Counted from the stretch's first letter, positions 9,500 through 18,403 are shown. The stretch is DNA of 64,000 nt from JAXMDT01 sp046348685 (GCA_046348685.1 JAXMDT010000005.1:62001-126000); one strand, 5' to 3'. Program-made: numbers and translations. The notes: generated by a model not told the origin, from the letters alone.

Positions 9500-9771
9500 A
9501 TGAGCCGGGTATGAGGCCGAGGCGCAAATGTGCTTAGCCGGACTTTCCTGATGGTCTTTTGCTCAGGAGGTGGCCGCGCTATTACCAAGCGCGGCACCAG
9601 AAATTATGCGGATGCCCTGCCGTGCGTGTCAGCGCGTTAAGGTTGAAAGGACATCATCCCGAGATTGCTTTTGGCTGGGGCTATGCGGAAATCAACTTCA
9701 CCACCCACGCCACCCAAAGCCTGCATAAAAACGACTTTGTAATGGCGGAGTTAGTGGATAAGTTAGCGTAA
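9500..9771 (+). pseudogene. phhB: pterin-4a-carbinolamine dehydratase (PhhB/PCD), broken
   Basis: The last third is open and reads HHPEIAFGWGYAEINFTTH, then QSLHKNDFVMAELVDKL, which matches the C-terminal core of 4a-hydroxytetrahydrobiopterin dehydratase, including the HHPE active-site histidines. The upstream strand-helix AITKR...RNYADAL and a WSFAQ element are present, but in different frames interrupted by a stop. The true start cannot be fixed; 9500 is approximate. It is the only rightward gene of the broken block and its stop overlaps the end of the intact gene on the other strand. Confidence 0.6.
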
Positions 9772-10578
9772 ATTGACACCTGAAGTGCCGCGTTCTTCAA
9801 GGATTTTGGCAAAACGTGTTTGGCCAGTAGGCGGTGCGTCTGCTCTCTTCTGAGCATTGTAACCCATTCTTTCGCACATAGTAATCATATCATCATGCTC
9901 CAAAACTTTTGCCTTACCAAAACCCAAGACAGCCGAAAGTGGTGAAAATGCGCTAGAGTGCTGTCTATCGCGACCTGCCACATAAGACTCTCGATCAACG
10001 ATTTCCCGTGTCGGGGGATGCAATGTAATGCAAGGTAATCTTATGCCTCCTTCGGCAGCAAAGCGTTCATAGACCTCACGATAAATTTGTTCAATTGCCG
10101 TTTCACTATTATATTTTTCTACCTTGGGATAAAGGCCCTGCATATTAAGCTCTTGTTCGCCTCTTGTATGTACGATAGCCACGCCGCCGCGTGCTTCCAC
10201 GCATTCACCAGCATCAATAAATTGTTTAGTGCTAGAATAGAATCGAACATTTTTTTCTTTTAGCTTGTTTCTCAAGAATGTTGCAAAAGCACGAGTCTGA
10301 GGATCTCTTAAATCATTGGTATCGAGATTAAGTCCTGCCACGCCATCTGCACGCTTCATGCCCTGGCGCATATCATCTTTTTTATGCCGAAACATTTCCT
10401 GCATGACGGTATGTGGAATCACTAATGTATTCCCATCGCTACTGAGTAAGTTCAGTAAATCTGCAGGATCATGTTGTTTGATTCGATCACCACCGTTCGG
10501 TTTTTGCTGCATTTGTTTTCTGCAAATTAAACCGAGCGTCAGTGTATCAATCAAAAAAGTAGTTGGGTGGTAGACCAT
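9763..10578 (-). CDS. PIN-like domain protein, possible toxin of a two-gene module
   Basis: A 271-residue protein opening with TFLIDTLTLGLI, which looks like the first strand of a PIN nuclease with the first acidic residue at D11. TLVIPHTVMQEM places a second acidic residue at about E61 after a beta strand, as in PIN domains. A later acidic stretch LEHDDMITM could supply the remaining metal ligands, but I cannot align it with confidence. It is about twice the length of VapC toxins, with a middle region I do not recognise. The start codon directly follows the stop of the 71-residue gene upstream, so the two are almost certainly co-translated. It could also be a housekeeping PIN-like RNase. Confidence 0.5.
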   Translation of the reverse strand: MVYHPTTFLIDTLTLGLICRKQMQQKPNGGDRIKQHDPADLLNLLSSDGNTLVIPHTVMQEMFRHKKDDMRQGMKRADGVAGLNLDTNDLRDPQTRAFATFLRNKLKEKNVRFYSSTKQFIDAGECVEARGGVAIVHTRGEQELNMQGLYPKVEKYNSETAIEQIYREVYERFAAEGGIRLPCITLHPPTREIVDRESYVAGRDRQHSSAFSPLSAVLGFGKAKVLEHDDMITMCERMGYNAQKRADAPPTGQTRFAKILEERGTSGVNLR

Positions 10579-10794
10579 CTAGGCGTCTCCACTCGAAACG
10601 GGTTTTAGAAATTTTGCGAATTCTTCAGCTTGTTTTTCAGCAGCAGTAAAATTTTCTTCAAGATCGCATTCATTTTCCACGAGACGCAGCAGATCGACAT
10701 AGTCGTCCAGCTCTAAAAGCTTCATGGTTTCTTCGGCATTGCGTTTGCCGGAGAGATAGTCTTTCAGGACCAGTGAGTGCAATTTTTTGATCAT
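10579..10794 (-). CDS. small acidic protein, possible antitoxin paired with the PIN-like gene
   Basis: 71 residues, strongly acidic in the second half (ENECDLEENF, then AAEKQAEEFAKFL) and helical throughout. The first 40 residues, with LKDYLSGKRNAEETMKLLEL, resemble the short helix-turn-helix of UPF0175-type antitoxins that accompany PIN proteins; this is a pattern impression, not an alignment. Its TAG stop is immediately followed by the ATG of the PIN-like gene. The 64 bp upstream are very AT-rich and contain an imperfect palindrome. Size, charge, order and spacing all fit an antitoxin, but function is inferred from layout. Confidence 0.55.
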   Translation of the reverse strand: MIKKLHSLVLKDYLSGKRNAEETMKLLELDDYVDLLRLVENECDLEENFTAAEKQAEEFAKFLKPVSSGDA

Positions 10795-10821
10795 TACTCA
10801 GTTTAAACGGTGAATGTTACA

Positions 10822-10842
10822 ATTTATTTACGAGATAAATAT
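10822..10842. promoter_or_regulatory. AT-rich imperfect palindrome upstream of the small acidic gene
   Basis: ATTTATTTACGAGATAAATA lies in the 64-bp gap between the 385-residue gene and the 71-residue gene. Its halves TTTA and TAAA flank a CGAG centre. Position and symmetry would suit an autoregulatory operator or part of a promoter. Nothing else supports it. Confidence 0.3.
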
Positions 10843-10858
10843 ATGATTTATAACAATG

Positions 10859-12016
10859 CTAAGCCATTCCGCTTCGCCCTGGACTGCTCTTGTTTCCCTG
10901 CCGCTCCGCTTCCAGTTTTCGCCATAGTGTTCGCTCGGGCTCATCGTCCGGATCCACACGTAAACCTTTATCCGGATGCGAATCCATTTTCCCCTGCTCC
11001 CCCAGTAATTTTTTTGTATAGATACTGTCCATCTCTCCAGCTGATAACGCTGATGTGCGCTTAAGTAATCGTTCCAAAAGCTCACTGGTAGTGAGAACCT
11101 CCGTAAACGCTGCCTGACGTTTTGCTTTATAGCCTTCGGCATGCTCATCATCGGATGCATAATCTTGCTTCACGGCATAAAAAGCCTCTTGAATACCAGC
11201 GCGCATCAGCTGCTGGGTAGCTTCAAGTATCTGGTTCATGCGTTCGGAAGTTTTTCCAGATAAAATATCCAAGCCCATATTTTGAAATATATAATGTTCA
11301 ATGGCATCGGGCGTCGTATCCGTTAAAGCCTCAGGATCAATCTTCGCTGCCGCATCTTTTAAGAATTTTTTTAGATCGTCACTGATTTCAAAATCAGGAT
11401 TGCCTAAACGGTGTTTAAACGCATTGATTTCATCATCGTGAAGCCGGGATAGTGTACCAGGATCCGGAAACGCAAGTTGCGCGCGACGCAATGTGTGTGG
11501 CAGGGTAACGTCTTCTGTTTCTTTATAACGTCCTATTCTCTGTTTTACGGCCTGCAGCGTGTCGGTTTCCTTACCGGATGGCGCTGTCCTTTCCTTATGC
11601 ATCAGTCTTTGCAGGGAGGCGCGCGCCATTAGGCAATAATCGGTTATGTCCTGTGCGTCTTCCAGTTCCCGCTTATGCGCAGCTAATTCCTCCGTCGTCA
11701 TTTGCTCTACGGAAATAATGGGAGTCAAATTTATGCTGCGTGATGCTGCCTCAAGTATGCAAAACCCAAGAAACTCACGTTTTGCAGCGCTTAAATCCCG
11801 ATAAGGTGGGCGCTTATCAATCGTATTTATAACCTCTTCAACACTCTTGCCTTTTATGTCGGCATCCATAGAAAAATCATCTAAGAAAATATCGATGATA
11901 TTCTCTTCCTCACGCTTGTTTTGTGCATGATAGCTATTTTTTAAAGTGTGCAGTTGCATGCGAAACGACATGGTATCGTTCACATCCAGGCGGCTATTGA
12001 GTACGTGTGTAAGCAT
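10859..12016 (-). CDS. unrecognised 385-residue protein
   Basis: I do not recognise this protein. It is hydrophilic and predicted mostly helical, with no signal peptide, no membrane segment and only a few cysteines. Charged, repeat-free stretches such as DPGTLSRLHDDEINAF and a basic, proline/serine-rich C-terminus are visible. It is the first gene of a leftward run with the small acidic and PIN-like genes (64-bp gap), so it may belong to the same unit. Upstream are about 120 bp before miaB on the other strand, where both promoters must sit. Confidence 0.7.
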   Translation of the reverse strand: MLTHVLNSRLDVNDTMSFRMQLHTLKNSYHAQNKREEENIIDIFLDDFSMDADIKGKSVEEVINTIDKRPPYRDLSAAKREFLGFCILEAASRSINLTPIISVEQMTTEELAAHKRELEDAQDITDYCLMARASLQRLMHKERTAPSGKETDTLQAVKQRIGRYKETEDVTLPHTLRRAQLAFPDPGTLSRLHDDEINAFKHRLGNPDFEISDDLKKFLKDAAAKIDPEALTDTTPDAIEHYIFQNMGLDILSGKTSERMNQILEATQQLMRAGIQEAFYAVKQDYASDDEHAEGYKAKRQAAFTEVLTTSELLERLLKRTSALSAGEMDSIYTKKLLGEQGKMDSHPDKGLRVDPDDEPERTLWRKLEAERQGNKSSPGRSGMA

Positions 12017-12139
12017 TTTTAACCTTTTTTGTTTGGACTATAATGTTTTGATTTCGCATATAAAGTTAAGCTTCTATGACAAATGCAGGCCCTATTAATC
12101 AATTGACTTTACTGAAAAAATTATTAAAACAGCAGCGCG

Positions 12140-13531
12140 ATGACCAAAAAAGTCCATATCAAAACCTACGGCTGCCAGATGAATGTGTACGATTCCGTGC
12201 GCATGGGGGATGTGCTGGCGCCGCTTGGTTATGAGGAGTCGGCCACGTATGCGGATGCCGATCTGGTTATTTTAAATACCTGCCATATCCGTGAGAAAGC
12301 CGCTGAAAAAGTCTACTCCGAGCTAGGACGCATCCGCGCTGAAAAGGAGCGCATGGAAGCAGAAGGCAAGCGCATGAAAATTGCGGTGGCTGGCTGCGTC
12401 GCGCAAGCCGAAGGCGAGGAAATCCTGCATCGCGCGCCCTATGTGGATATGGTGATCGGCTCACAAAGCTATCATCATCTGCCGCGCATGTTGCACGAGT
12501 CGGACAAGAAGCAGGGCGTTGTCGAGCTCGATTTTCCAGAGGTGCAGAAATTCGATCTGCTGCCCGAAAATTTCCGCTCGCAGGGTGCGGCGGCGTTTGT
12601 CTCGGTACAGGAAGGATGCGATAAATTCTGCACGTTTTGCGTGGTGCCGTACACGCGCGGGGCGGAATATTCTCGTCCGGTTGCCGATATCGTGCGCGAG
12701 GTCAGGACGTTGGTTGATGAAAAAGGCGCGGTGGAAGTCACGCTGCTTGGCCAGAACGTCAATGCGTATCACGGCGTCGATGAAAAAGGGCGGGAAGTCA
12801 CGCTGGGTAAATTGTTTCACATCCTTGCCAAAATTCCGGGTCTCAAGCGTTTGCGTTATATGACCTCGCACCCGAACGACATGCGGGACGACCTTATCCA
12901 TGCGCATGGAGAGATCGAGATGTTGATGCCGTATCTGCATCTGCCGGTGCAGTCGGGTTCGGACAGCATTCTTAAAAAAATGAACCGCAAACATACGTCC
13001 GCCCATTATCTGGAGATCATCGAAAAACTACGTGCCGTTCAGCCGGATATGGCATTTTCATCCGATTTCATCGTCGGCTTTCCCGGCGAAACGGAAGCGG
13101 ATTTTCATGACACGATGCGGCTAGTCGAATCCGTATCCTATGCGCAGGCCTATTCTTTCATGTATTCACCGCGTCCTGGAACACCTGCCGCCGAGCGGGA
13201 GGATCAAGTGCCCCAGGCGGAAAAAGAATCGCGTCTGCAGTTGCTTCAGGAACTGCTCATCCGCCAGCAAACATCTTTCAACCGCAGTAAAATCGGAATT
13301 GAAATGGATGTGCTCCTCGGGCGTCCAGGCAAGCTGGAGGGCCAGTTGATTGGCAAATCGCCGTGGATGCAATCGGTGCATGCGACGGATGCCGCGCATC
13401 TCGATGGGCAGATGGTACGCGTTAAGATCGTGGATGCGTTTCAGAACAGCCTTAAAGGAGAGTTGGTAGATTCTAAATATTATGCTACATCTCGTAGGAT
13501 TACCGTCCAACCACCCACGCAGGCAGCCTGA
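12140..13531 (+). CDS. miaB: tRNA-2-methylthio-N6-dimethylallyladenosine synthase
   Basis: Radical-SAM methylthiotransferase that adds the 2-methylthio group to i6A37 of tRNAs reading UNN codons. The N-terminal UPF0004 domain starts with KTYGCQMNVYDS and has the three cluster cysteines (about 11, 47 and 82). The radical-SAM motif is CDKFCTFCVVPYTRG near residue 160. The C-terminal 70 residues form the TRAM domain. Length (463) is normal. It opens the classic miaB-phoH-ybeY-corC-lnt run; phoH follows after 5 bp. A possible promoter lies upstream (TTGACT at 12103). Confidence 0.97.
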   Translation: MTKKVHIKTYGCQMNVYDSVRMGDVLAPLGYEESATYADADLVILNTCHIREKAAEKVYSELGRIRAEKERMEAEGKRMKIAVAGCVAQAEGEEILHRAPYVDMVIGSQSYHHLPRMLHESDKKQGVVELDFPEVQKFDLLPENFRSQGAAAFVSVQEGCDKFCTFCVVPYTRGAEYSRPVADIVREVRTLVDEKGAVEVTLLGQNVNAYHGVDEKGREVTLGKLFHILAKIPGLKRLRYMTSHPNDMRDDLIHAHGEIEMLMPYLHLPVQSGSDSILKKMNRKHTSAHYLEIIEKLRAVQPDMAFSSDFIVGFPGETEADFHDTMRLVESVSYAQAYSFMYSPRPGTPAAEREDQVPQAEKESRLQLLQELLIRQQTSFNRSKIGIEMDVLLGRPGKLEGQLIGKSPWMQSVHATDAAHLDGQMVRVKIVDAFQNSLKGELVDSKYYATSRRITVQPPTQAA

Positions 13532-13536
13532 TCGCA

Positions 13537-14592
13537 ATGGCCAAAAAGCCCACCCGCCCGAAGAAAAAAGCCTCCATTCAATCTACCAATCTTTTTTTCG
13601 AGGATAACCGTCTTCTGCCAATTTTATTCGGCAGGAACGAAGAGCATTTGAAGCGTTTAGAGACTTTGCTGCATGTGGAGATCACGACGCGCGGCAATAT
13701 GGTTTCCATCAGCGGCAATGGCCGCGATGTTTCGGTGGCCGAGCAGATTTTGATGGATCTTTATGGCCTCATCTCCACCGGAGAGATGATCGACATTAAG
13801 GACGTAGATGCGGCCGTTCGCATGGCGCCGCCGGTTCAGGATCATGAAGTAGGCGCGCATCTCGGCGGTGTTGCGGACAAGCGTAAAAAACCGGTGGGTG
13901 ATATATCGATCAAGACGCTTAGAAAACCGATCCGTCCATATTCCCATATGCAGGCGAATTACATACGCGACCTGTTCGAGAGCGAGCTGGTATTTGCCAC
14001 GGGTCCTGCCGGAACCGGCAAGACCTATATTGCAGTGGCGATGGCGGTCTATATGTATCTGAACCAGAAGGTGGAGCGCATCGTGCTGTCGCGCCCGGCG
14101 GTGGAAGCGGGCGAGAAGCTTGGATTCCTGCCGGGAGACCTTAAAAACAAGATCGATCCGTATCTGAGGCCGCTCTATGACGCGCTGTTCGATATGATGC
14201 CGGCGGAGAAGGTCAATCTGATGACTGAGTCGGGCGAAATCGAGGTGGCGCCGCTTGCCTTTATGCGTGGCCGCACCCTTTCCAATGCCTTCGTCATTCT
14301 CGATGAAGCGCAGAATACAACGCCGACCCAGATGAAAATGTTCCTGACCCGCATGGGGGAGAATTCCCGCATGGTCATCACAGGCGATCTCTCGCAGACC
14401 GACCTGCCGAAGGACATCAAATCGGGCCTACGCGACTGTCTGCCCAAAGTCGAGCCGATTGAGGGCATTCGTGTCGTCCGGTTCTCCGAAGAGGACGTAG
14501 TGCGGCATCCACTTGCGGCACGCATCGTACACTCCTATGATGAGTGGGAAAAACGCAAAAAAGAAATCAAGCCGGAGGATTATTACCGCTGA
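13537..14592 (+). CDS. phoH: PhoH-like ATPase
   Basis: Cytoplasmic P-loop ATPase of the PhoH family, linked in many bacteria to rRNA maturation together with YbeY. An N-terminal KH-like segment (roughly residues 20-110) precedes the Walker A motif GPAGTGKT at about 156-163. Walker B reads FVILDEAQNTTP. The RPAVEAGEKLGFLPGD stretch is typical. It sits 5 bp after miaB and its end overlaps the open frame of ybeY, so it is part of one operon. Confidence 0.95.
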   Translation: MAKKPTRPKKKASIQSTNLFFEDNRLLPILFGRNEEHLKRLETLLHVEITTRGNMVSISGNGRDVSVAEQILMDLYGLISTGEMIDIKDVDAAVRMAPPVQDHEVGAHLGGVADKRKKPVGDISIKTLRKPIRPYSHMQANYIRDLFESELVFATGPAGTGKTYIAVAMAVYMYLNQKVERIVLSRPAVEAGEKLGFLPGDLKNKIDPYLRPLYDALFDMMPAEKVNLMTESGEIEVAPLAFMRGRTLSNAFVILDEAQNTTPTQMKMFLTRMGENSRMVITGDLSQTDLPKDIKSGLRDCLPKVEPIEGIRVVRFSEEDVVRHPLAARIVHSYDEWEKRKKEIKPEDYYR

Positions 14593-14599
14593 GGTTGCT

Positions 14600-15139
14600 A
14601 TGAGTTCGACTGAAAAAGACATTGTCGATTTAACCTTGGTGCTGCATGATGCGCGCTGGCGAAAACTTATTCCCGATACCGAGCAATATGCGCGCGCGGT
14701 CATCCTGACCACGCTTGAATCTATTAAGTCCCGCGTTCCCTCGCCAAAAAAAGATCGTTCACCAGAGATTGCCTGTTTGTTCACGAATGATGCCGAAATT
14801 CGCATTTTGAATCGTCAATTCCGTGGGAAGGACGGCGCGACCAATGTCCTTTCTTTCGCAGCGGACCGCAATGCGCCTGCGCCTGACGAACAGCCCGTGA
14901 TTATCGGCGATTTGATTCTCAGCATCGATACGATCGAGCGTGAAGCGAACGACCAGGGTAAAAGTTTCCGCAATCACACCTCGCACATGCTGGTGCACGG
15001 CGTTCTGCATCTATTTGACTACGATCATCAGCATGATGCCGAAGCAGAAGACATGGAACGGCTGGAACGCGAAATTTTGAAAAAGCTGGATATCAGCGAT
15101 CCTTATGATTTCAAGGATCAGAAAGACGCTATTGCTTAA
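14600..15139 (+). CDS. ybeY: endoribonuclease YbeY (rRNA maturation factor)
   Basis: Zinc-dependent single-strand endoribonuclease needed for 16S rRNA 3' processing and ribosome quality control. The metal site HGVLHLFDYDH is at 133-143, with histidines 133, 137 and 143, and the region NVLSFA before it is typical. I use ATG 14600 because GAGG lies nine bases upstream and the protein (179 residues) then matches family length. An open frame back to 14513 overlaps phoH and is unlikely to be translated. The stop overlaps the start of corC (TAATG). Confidence 0.94.
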   Translation: MSSTEKDIVDLTLVLHDARWRKLIPDTEQYARAVILTTLESIKSRVPSPKKDRSPEIACLFTNDAEIRILNRQFRGKDGATNVLSFAADRNAPAPDEQPVIIGDLILSIDTIEREANDQGKSFRNHTSHMLVHGVLHLFDYDHQHDAEAEDMERLEREILKKLDISDPYDFKDQKDAIA

Positions 15140-16077
15140 TGCCCTCCGCTGCTGAAAAGAAATTACCGATGGCTGAAGAAACAGGCGCCAAAATTATAGA
15201 TCCGCAAACAAGCGCGGATGAAAAGGCTAGCGACAGGCCGCTGCAGAAATTCATGGATCGCTGGCTGCGGGCGCTCTTTCGCGCGCGTAGCGATAATTCC
15301 CTGAAGGAGGTTCTTGCCGAAGTGATCAAGGATCATGAGGCAGAAGGCGAGAGTGAACTTTCCTCGGAGGAGAAAGACATCCTTCGTAATATGCTTGCCG
15401 TTGGCGAGGTGACCGTCAGCGATGTCATGGTACCGCGCACGGATATCGTCGCGGTGGATATCGGCATTTCGCTCGAAGATTTGAAAAGGGTTTTTCTGGA
15501 GCAGCGCCATACGCGCATGCCGGTGTACCAGGATAATCTTGATCATATTCGCGGTTTCATTCATCTGAAAGACATCGTTGCGGCGATTGCGGGAGACGAG
15601 GAATTTTCGCTGGAAAAAGTACTGCGCAAATTGATGTTCGTCGCGCCCTCCATGAAGGTCGTAGATCTTCTGGTGCAGATGCGCCTTTCTGGTGAGCATA
15701 TCGCTATCGTCGTGGATGAATATGGAGGTACGGACGGCCTGGTAAGCCTGGAGGATTTATTCGAAGAGATTGTCGGCGACATTCAGGATGAGCACGACGA
15801 AGGTGCGATGCATCCGGAGATGATTCAGGTAGGGCCGCGCATCTATGAAATGGATGGCCGGACATATATTGATTCCGTGGCGGAGAAACTGAATAAAGCT
15901 TTTATCTCGGAAGAAACGCGTGAGCAGGTCGATACATTTGGTGGCCTGGTTTTGCTGCTGCTGGGCCGCGTTCCGGCGCGCGGAGAGGTATTGGAGATTG
16001 AAGATCTGGGCCGCGTCGAAGTGCTTGATGTGGATCCGCGCCGCGTACGTAAGCTTCGCCTGACAGTGAATGAATAA
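15139..16077 (+). CDS. corC: CorC/HlyC-type CBS-domain protein
   Basis: A 312-residue cytoplasmic protein with a pair of CBS domains (about residues 95-215, containing DVMVPRTDIVAV and VVDEYGGTDGLVSLEDL) and a C-terminal CorC_HlyC domain that contains FGGLVLLLLGRVPARGE. There is no DUF21 membrane domain, so this is the short CorC form always found between ybeY and lnt. It is implicated in magnesium/cobalt handling, but the biochemical role is unsettled. The start overlaps the ybeY stop. Confidence 0.93.
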   Translation: MPSAAEKKLPMAEETGAKIIDPQTSADEKASDRPLQKFMDRWLRALFRARSDNSLKEVLAEVIKDHEAEGESELSSEEKDILRNMLAVGEVTVSDVMVPRTDIVAVDIGISLEDLKRVFLEQRHTRMPVYQDNLDHIRGFIHLKDIVAAIAGDEEFSLEKVLRKLMFVAPSMKVVDLLVQMRLSGEHIAIVVDEYGGTDGLVSLEDLFEEIVGDIQDEHDEGAMHPEMIQVGPRIYEMDGRTYIDSVAEKLNKAFISEETREQVDTFGGLVLLLLGRVPARGEVLEIEDLGRVEVLDVDPRRVRKLRLTVNE

Positions 16078-16125
16078 GCCGTATAAACTATTTTCATCCT
16101 GCAGCGATGCTGCTACATCCTCGGC

Positions 16126-17601
16126 ATGCGACTGAGTTTCTATTTTCGTTATCTTGATTTCCTGACGCGGACATCCGGCTTCACGCGAAACATGCAGGCG
16201 GTATTGCTCGGCGTGCTGGCGACGCTGGCTTTGCCGCCGGTTCATTTTTTTCCAACGGTCTTTATTGCGTTTCCAGGATTATTCGTCCTGCTGCAATCGG
16301 CACCGACTAAAAAACGTGCTAGCCTAGACGGTTTTTACTTCGGACTCGGGCATTTCATCAGCGGCTTTTACTGGATTGCCTATTCGCTGATGGTCGATCC
16401 GGAGCGCTATGCCTGGCTGATTCCGTTTACCGTTATCGGCCTTAATGGTTTGATCGCCTTATTTCCCACGCTCTTTGCATTTGTTTTCAAATTCATTTCG
16501 GAGAAATTGCACCTGGCCGATCCATCGCGACTACTGGCGGCGATTGGCATTTTTTCCCTGCTCTGGTTGGGAGATGAATATCTGCGGGGGCATATTTTCA
16601 CAGGCTTTCCCTGGAACCTGATCGGCTATGTGTGGACGGCAAGCGATATTTCGATGCAGATTTTCTGGTGGCTTGGAGCATACCTGACCAGTTTTCTCAC
16701 CGTGCTTATTTCGCTCGCGCCGCTGCTGCTGAACCGCGCTGCGCATGAGCGCTTGGTGGGATATGGGCTTCTCGCCTGCATCGTGCTCATATGCCTGGCG
16801 GGGGCAGGGCGGCTGTCGAATGCGGCGAATGAAATGATCGCCGGCATCACGCTGCGTATCGTGCAGGCGGACATTCCACAGACGGACAAATGGGATCCGA
16901 AAAAACGCTGGGCGGCATACCGTCAGCATCTGGCGCTGTCGCGCAGTAAAGGGTATGAAAATATCACCCATATCATCTGGCCTGAAACGGCGATGACCTA
17001 CATGTTTACGTCCGGCGATCGCTGGGCGCGCGAGCTTGCTGAAGTCGCGCCGGAACATGGCGCGTTGTTAACCGGCGTGGTGCGCATGGAAGGCTCGTTC
17101 CAGGATGGAACGGTCAAGCTCTTCAATAGCCTGCAGTCCGTTAACCGCCAGGCACAGGTGCAGCTGGTCTATGACAAGATCAAGCTGGTGCCTTTTGGAG
17201 AATTCATTCCACTTAGGGATTGGATACCGATCCCGAAAATCACGGTCGGCACCATCGACTTTTCACGTGGCACCAATCATCAGGCGCTTACTCTGCCCGG
17301 GTTGCCGCCTATCAAACCACTGATCTGCTATGAAGCCATCTTTCCCGAAATGAGCAGCGGCGCGTATCCCGCATGGTTGCTCAATATCACGAACGATGCC
17401 TGGTTCGGCGACAGTCCCGGGCCGTACCAGCACCTGATGATGAGCCGGGTGCGTGCGGTAGAGCAGGGAGTGCCTCTCATTCGCGCAGCAAATACCGGCA
17501 TTAGCGCGGTCATCGATCCTTACGGCCGTATTTTGCAACAGCTTCCCTTAAATACGCCAGGCATCATCGATACGCCTTTACCCAAACCCATTCCACGATG
17601 A
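16126..17601 (+). CDS. lnt: apolipoprotein N-acyltransferase
   Basis: Inner-membrane enzyme that adds the third acyl chain to the N-terminal cysteine of lipoproteins. Six or so membrane segments fill the first 220 residues, followed by a periplasmic nitrilase-like domain. The catalytic triad is visible: Glu287 in WPETAM, Lys353 in KLVPFGEF and Cys401 in LICYEAIFPE. Length (491) is normal. It lies 48 bp after corC in the same operon. Confidence 0.95.
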   Translation: MRLSFYFRYLDFLTRTSGFTRNMQAVLLGVLATLALPPVHFFPTVFIAFPGLFVLLQSAPTKKRASLDGFYFGLGHFISGFYWIAYSLMVDPERYAWLIPFTVIGLNGLIALFPTLFAFVFKFISEKLHLADPSRLLAAIGIFSLLWLGDEYLRGHIFTGFPWNLIGYVWTASDISMQIFWWLGAYLTSFLTVLISLAPLLLNRAAHERLVGYGLLACIVLICLAGAGRLSNAANEMIAGITLRIVQADIPQTDKWDPKKRWAAYRQHLALSRSKGYENITHIIWPETAMTYMFTSGDRWARELAEVAPEHGALLTGVVRMEGSFQDGTVKLFNSLQSVNRQAQVQLVYDKIKLVPFGEFIPLRDWIPIPKITVGTIDFSRGTNHQALTLPGLPPIKPLICYEAIFPEMSSGAYPAWLLNITNDAWFGDSPGPYQHLMMSRVRAVEQGVPLIRAANTGISAVIDPYGRILQQLPLNTPGIIDTPLPKPIPR

Positions 17602-17852
17602 AACGCTTTCGCAATCCCAATATATTGATTTTGGACATAGTTTTAATAAATGGAACAATTTTTTTAATAATTAAGATAGACACGTTCCTAAATCTACCTT
17701 AAATAGTTAATGGTTGTGAGCAGATGTTTTTTTTCTACTCATGACTGGAACGAAATGTATTCACGTAATTTTCATGAAAAAATTAGGTTGGATCATTTGA
17801 AGGTTGTCCTAAGTCTAAAAAGTTAATTAACGAATTTGAAGTGCACTTTGTT

Positions 17853-18269
17853 ATGACCCCACATCCTGTCGATATTTATGTTGGTAAACGTTTACGCATG
17901 CGCCGCGTGATGCTTGGCATGAGCCAGGAATCCGTCGGCAAAGCGATTGGGGTAACGTTTCAGCAGATACAAAAATATGAGCGTGGTGCTAACCGCATGG
18001 GCTCTAGTCGTCTTTACGATTTTTCGCAGATACTTACCGTTCCTGTTTCTTACTTTTTCGAAGGTTATGAGCAGGAGACGGGCGGCAGCATCCCGACAAC
18101 ACCAATGGGTTTTGCCGAAGAGGAAGTCCCGTTCGAGCATGAGAAGCTTACCAGCCGCGAGACGCTGGAGGTGATGCGCGCGTATTACAGCATCCGCGAT
18201 CCGAAAGTCCGGAAGAAAATGCTCGACCTGATGCGCAGCCTCGGCGAAGAAGTTGAAGAGCTGCAGTAG
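17853..18269 (+). CDS. XRE-family helix-turn-helix regulator
   Basis: A cro/C1-type HTH (about residues 12-65, MSQESVGKAIGVTFQQIQKY) followed by a conserved acidic tail ending in RSLGEEVEELQ. Regulators of this exact type sit between lnt and metK in many alphaproteobacteria. I use ATG 17853 (MTPHPVD); an upstream GTG at 17841 is in frame but adds only four residues. The preceding 250 bp (17602-17852) hold no gene, are unusually AT-rich, and probably contain its promoter. Target unknown. Confidence 0.9.
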   Translation: MTPHPVDIYVGKRLRMRRVMLGMSQESVGKAIGVTFQQIQKYERGANRMGSSRLYDFSQILTVPVSYFFEGYEQETGGSIPTTPMGFAEEEVPFEHEKLTSRETLEVMRAYYSIRDPKVRKKMLDLMRSLGEEVEELQ

Positions 18270-18353
18270 TCTTTACGTCACGCTTCTTTCCACTTGACCC
18301 TTAGGTGAATTCTCAGCATGATCGCGCCACGTTTGTAGATTATTTGGGGATTT

Positions 18354-18403
18354 CAGTGCTTGCCGCCAGACAGGACTAAGCACAGGCCGTCCGTGCCACA
18401 CTG
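18354..18403 (+). promoter_or_regulatory. possible structured leader upstream of metK
   Basis: CAGTG at 18354 and CACTG at 18403 bracket an inner GCAC...GTGC pair, so the RNA could fold into a branched hairpin about 30 bases before the metK start. It does not match the SAM-II or SAM/SAH riboswitch patterns I know. A leader role is only a guess. Confidence 0.25.

Noticed and set aside
9559..9771. Short rightward ORF as a gene or transposase fragment
   Set aside because: Its last 45 residues match the C-terminal core of pterin-4a-carbinolamine dehydratase, and the upstream parts continue in other frames, so it is the tail of a broken phhB.
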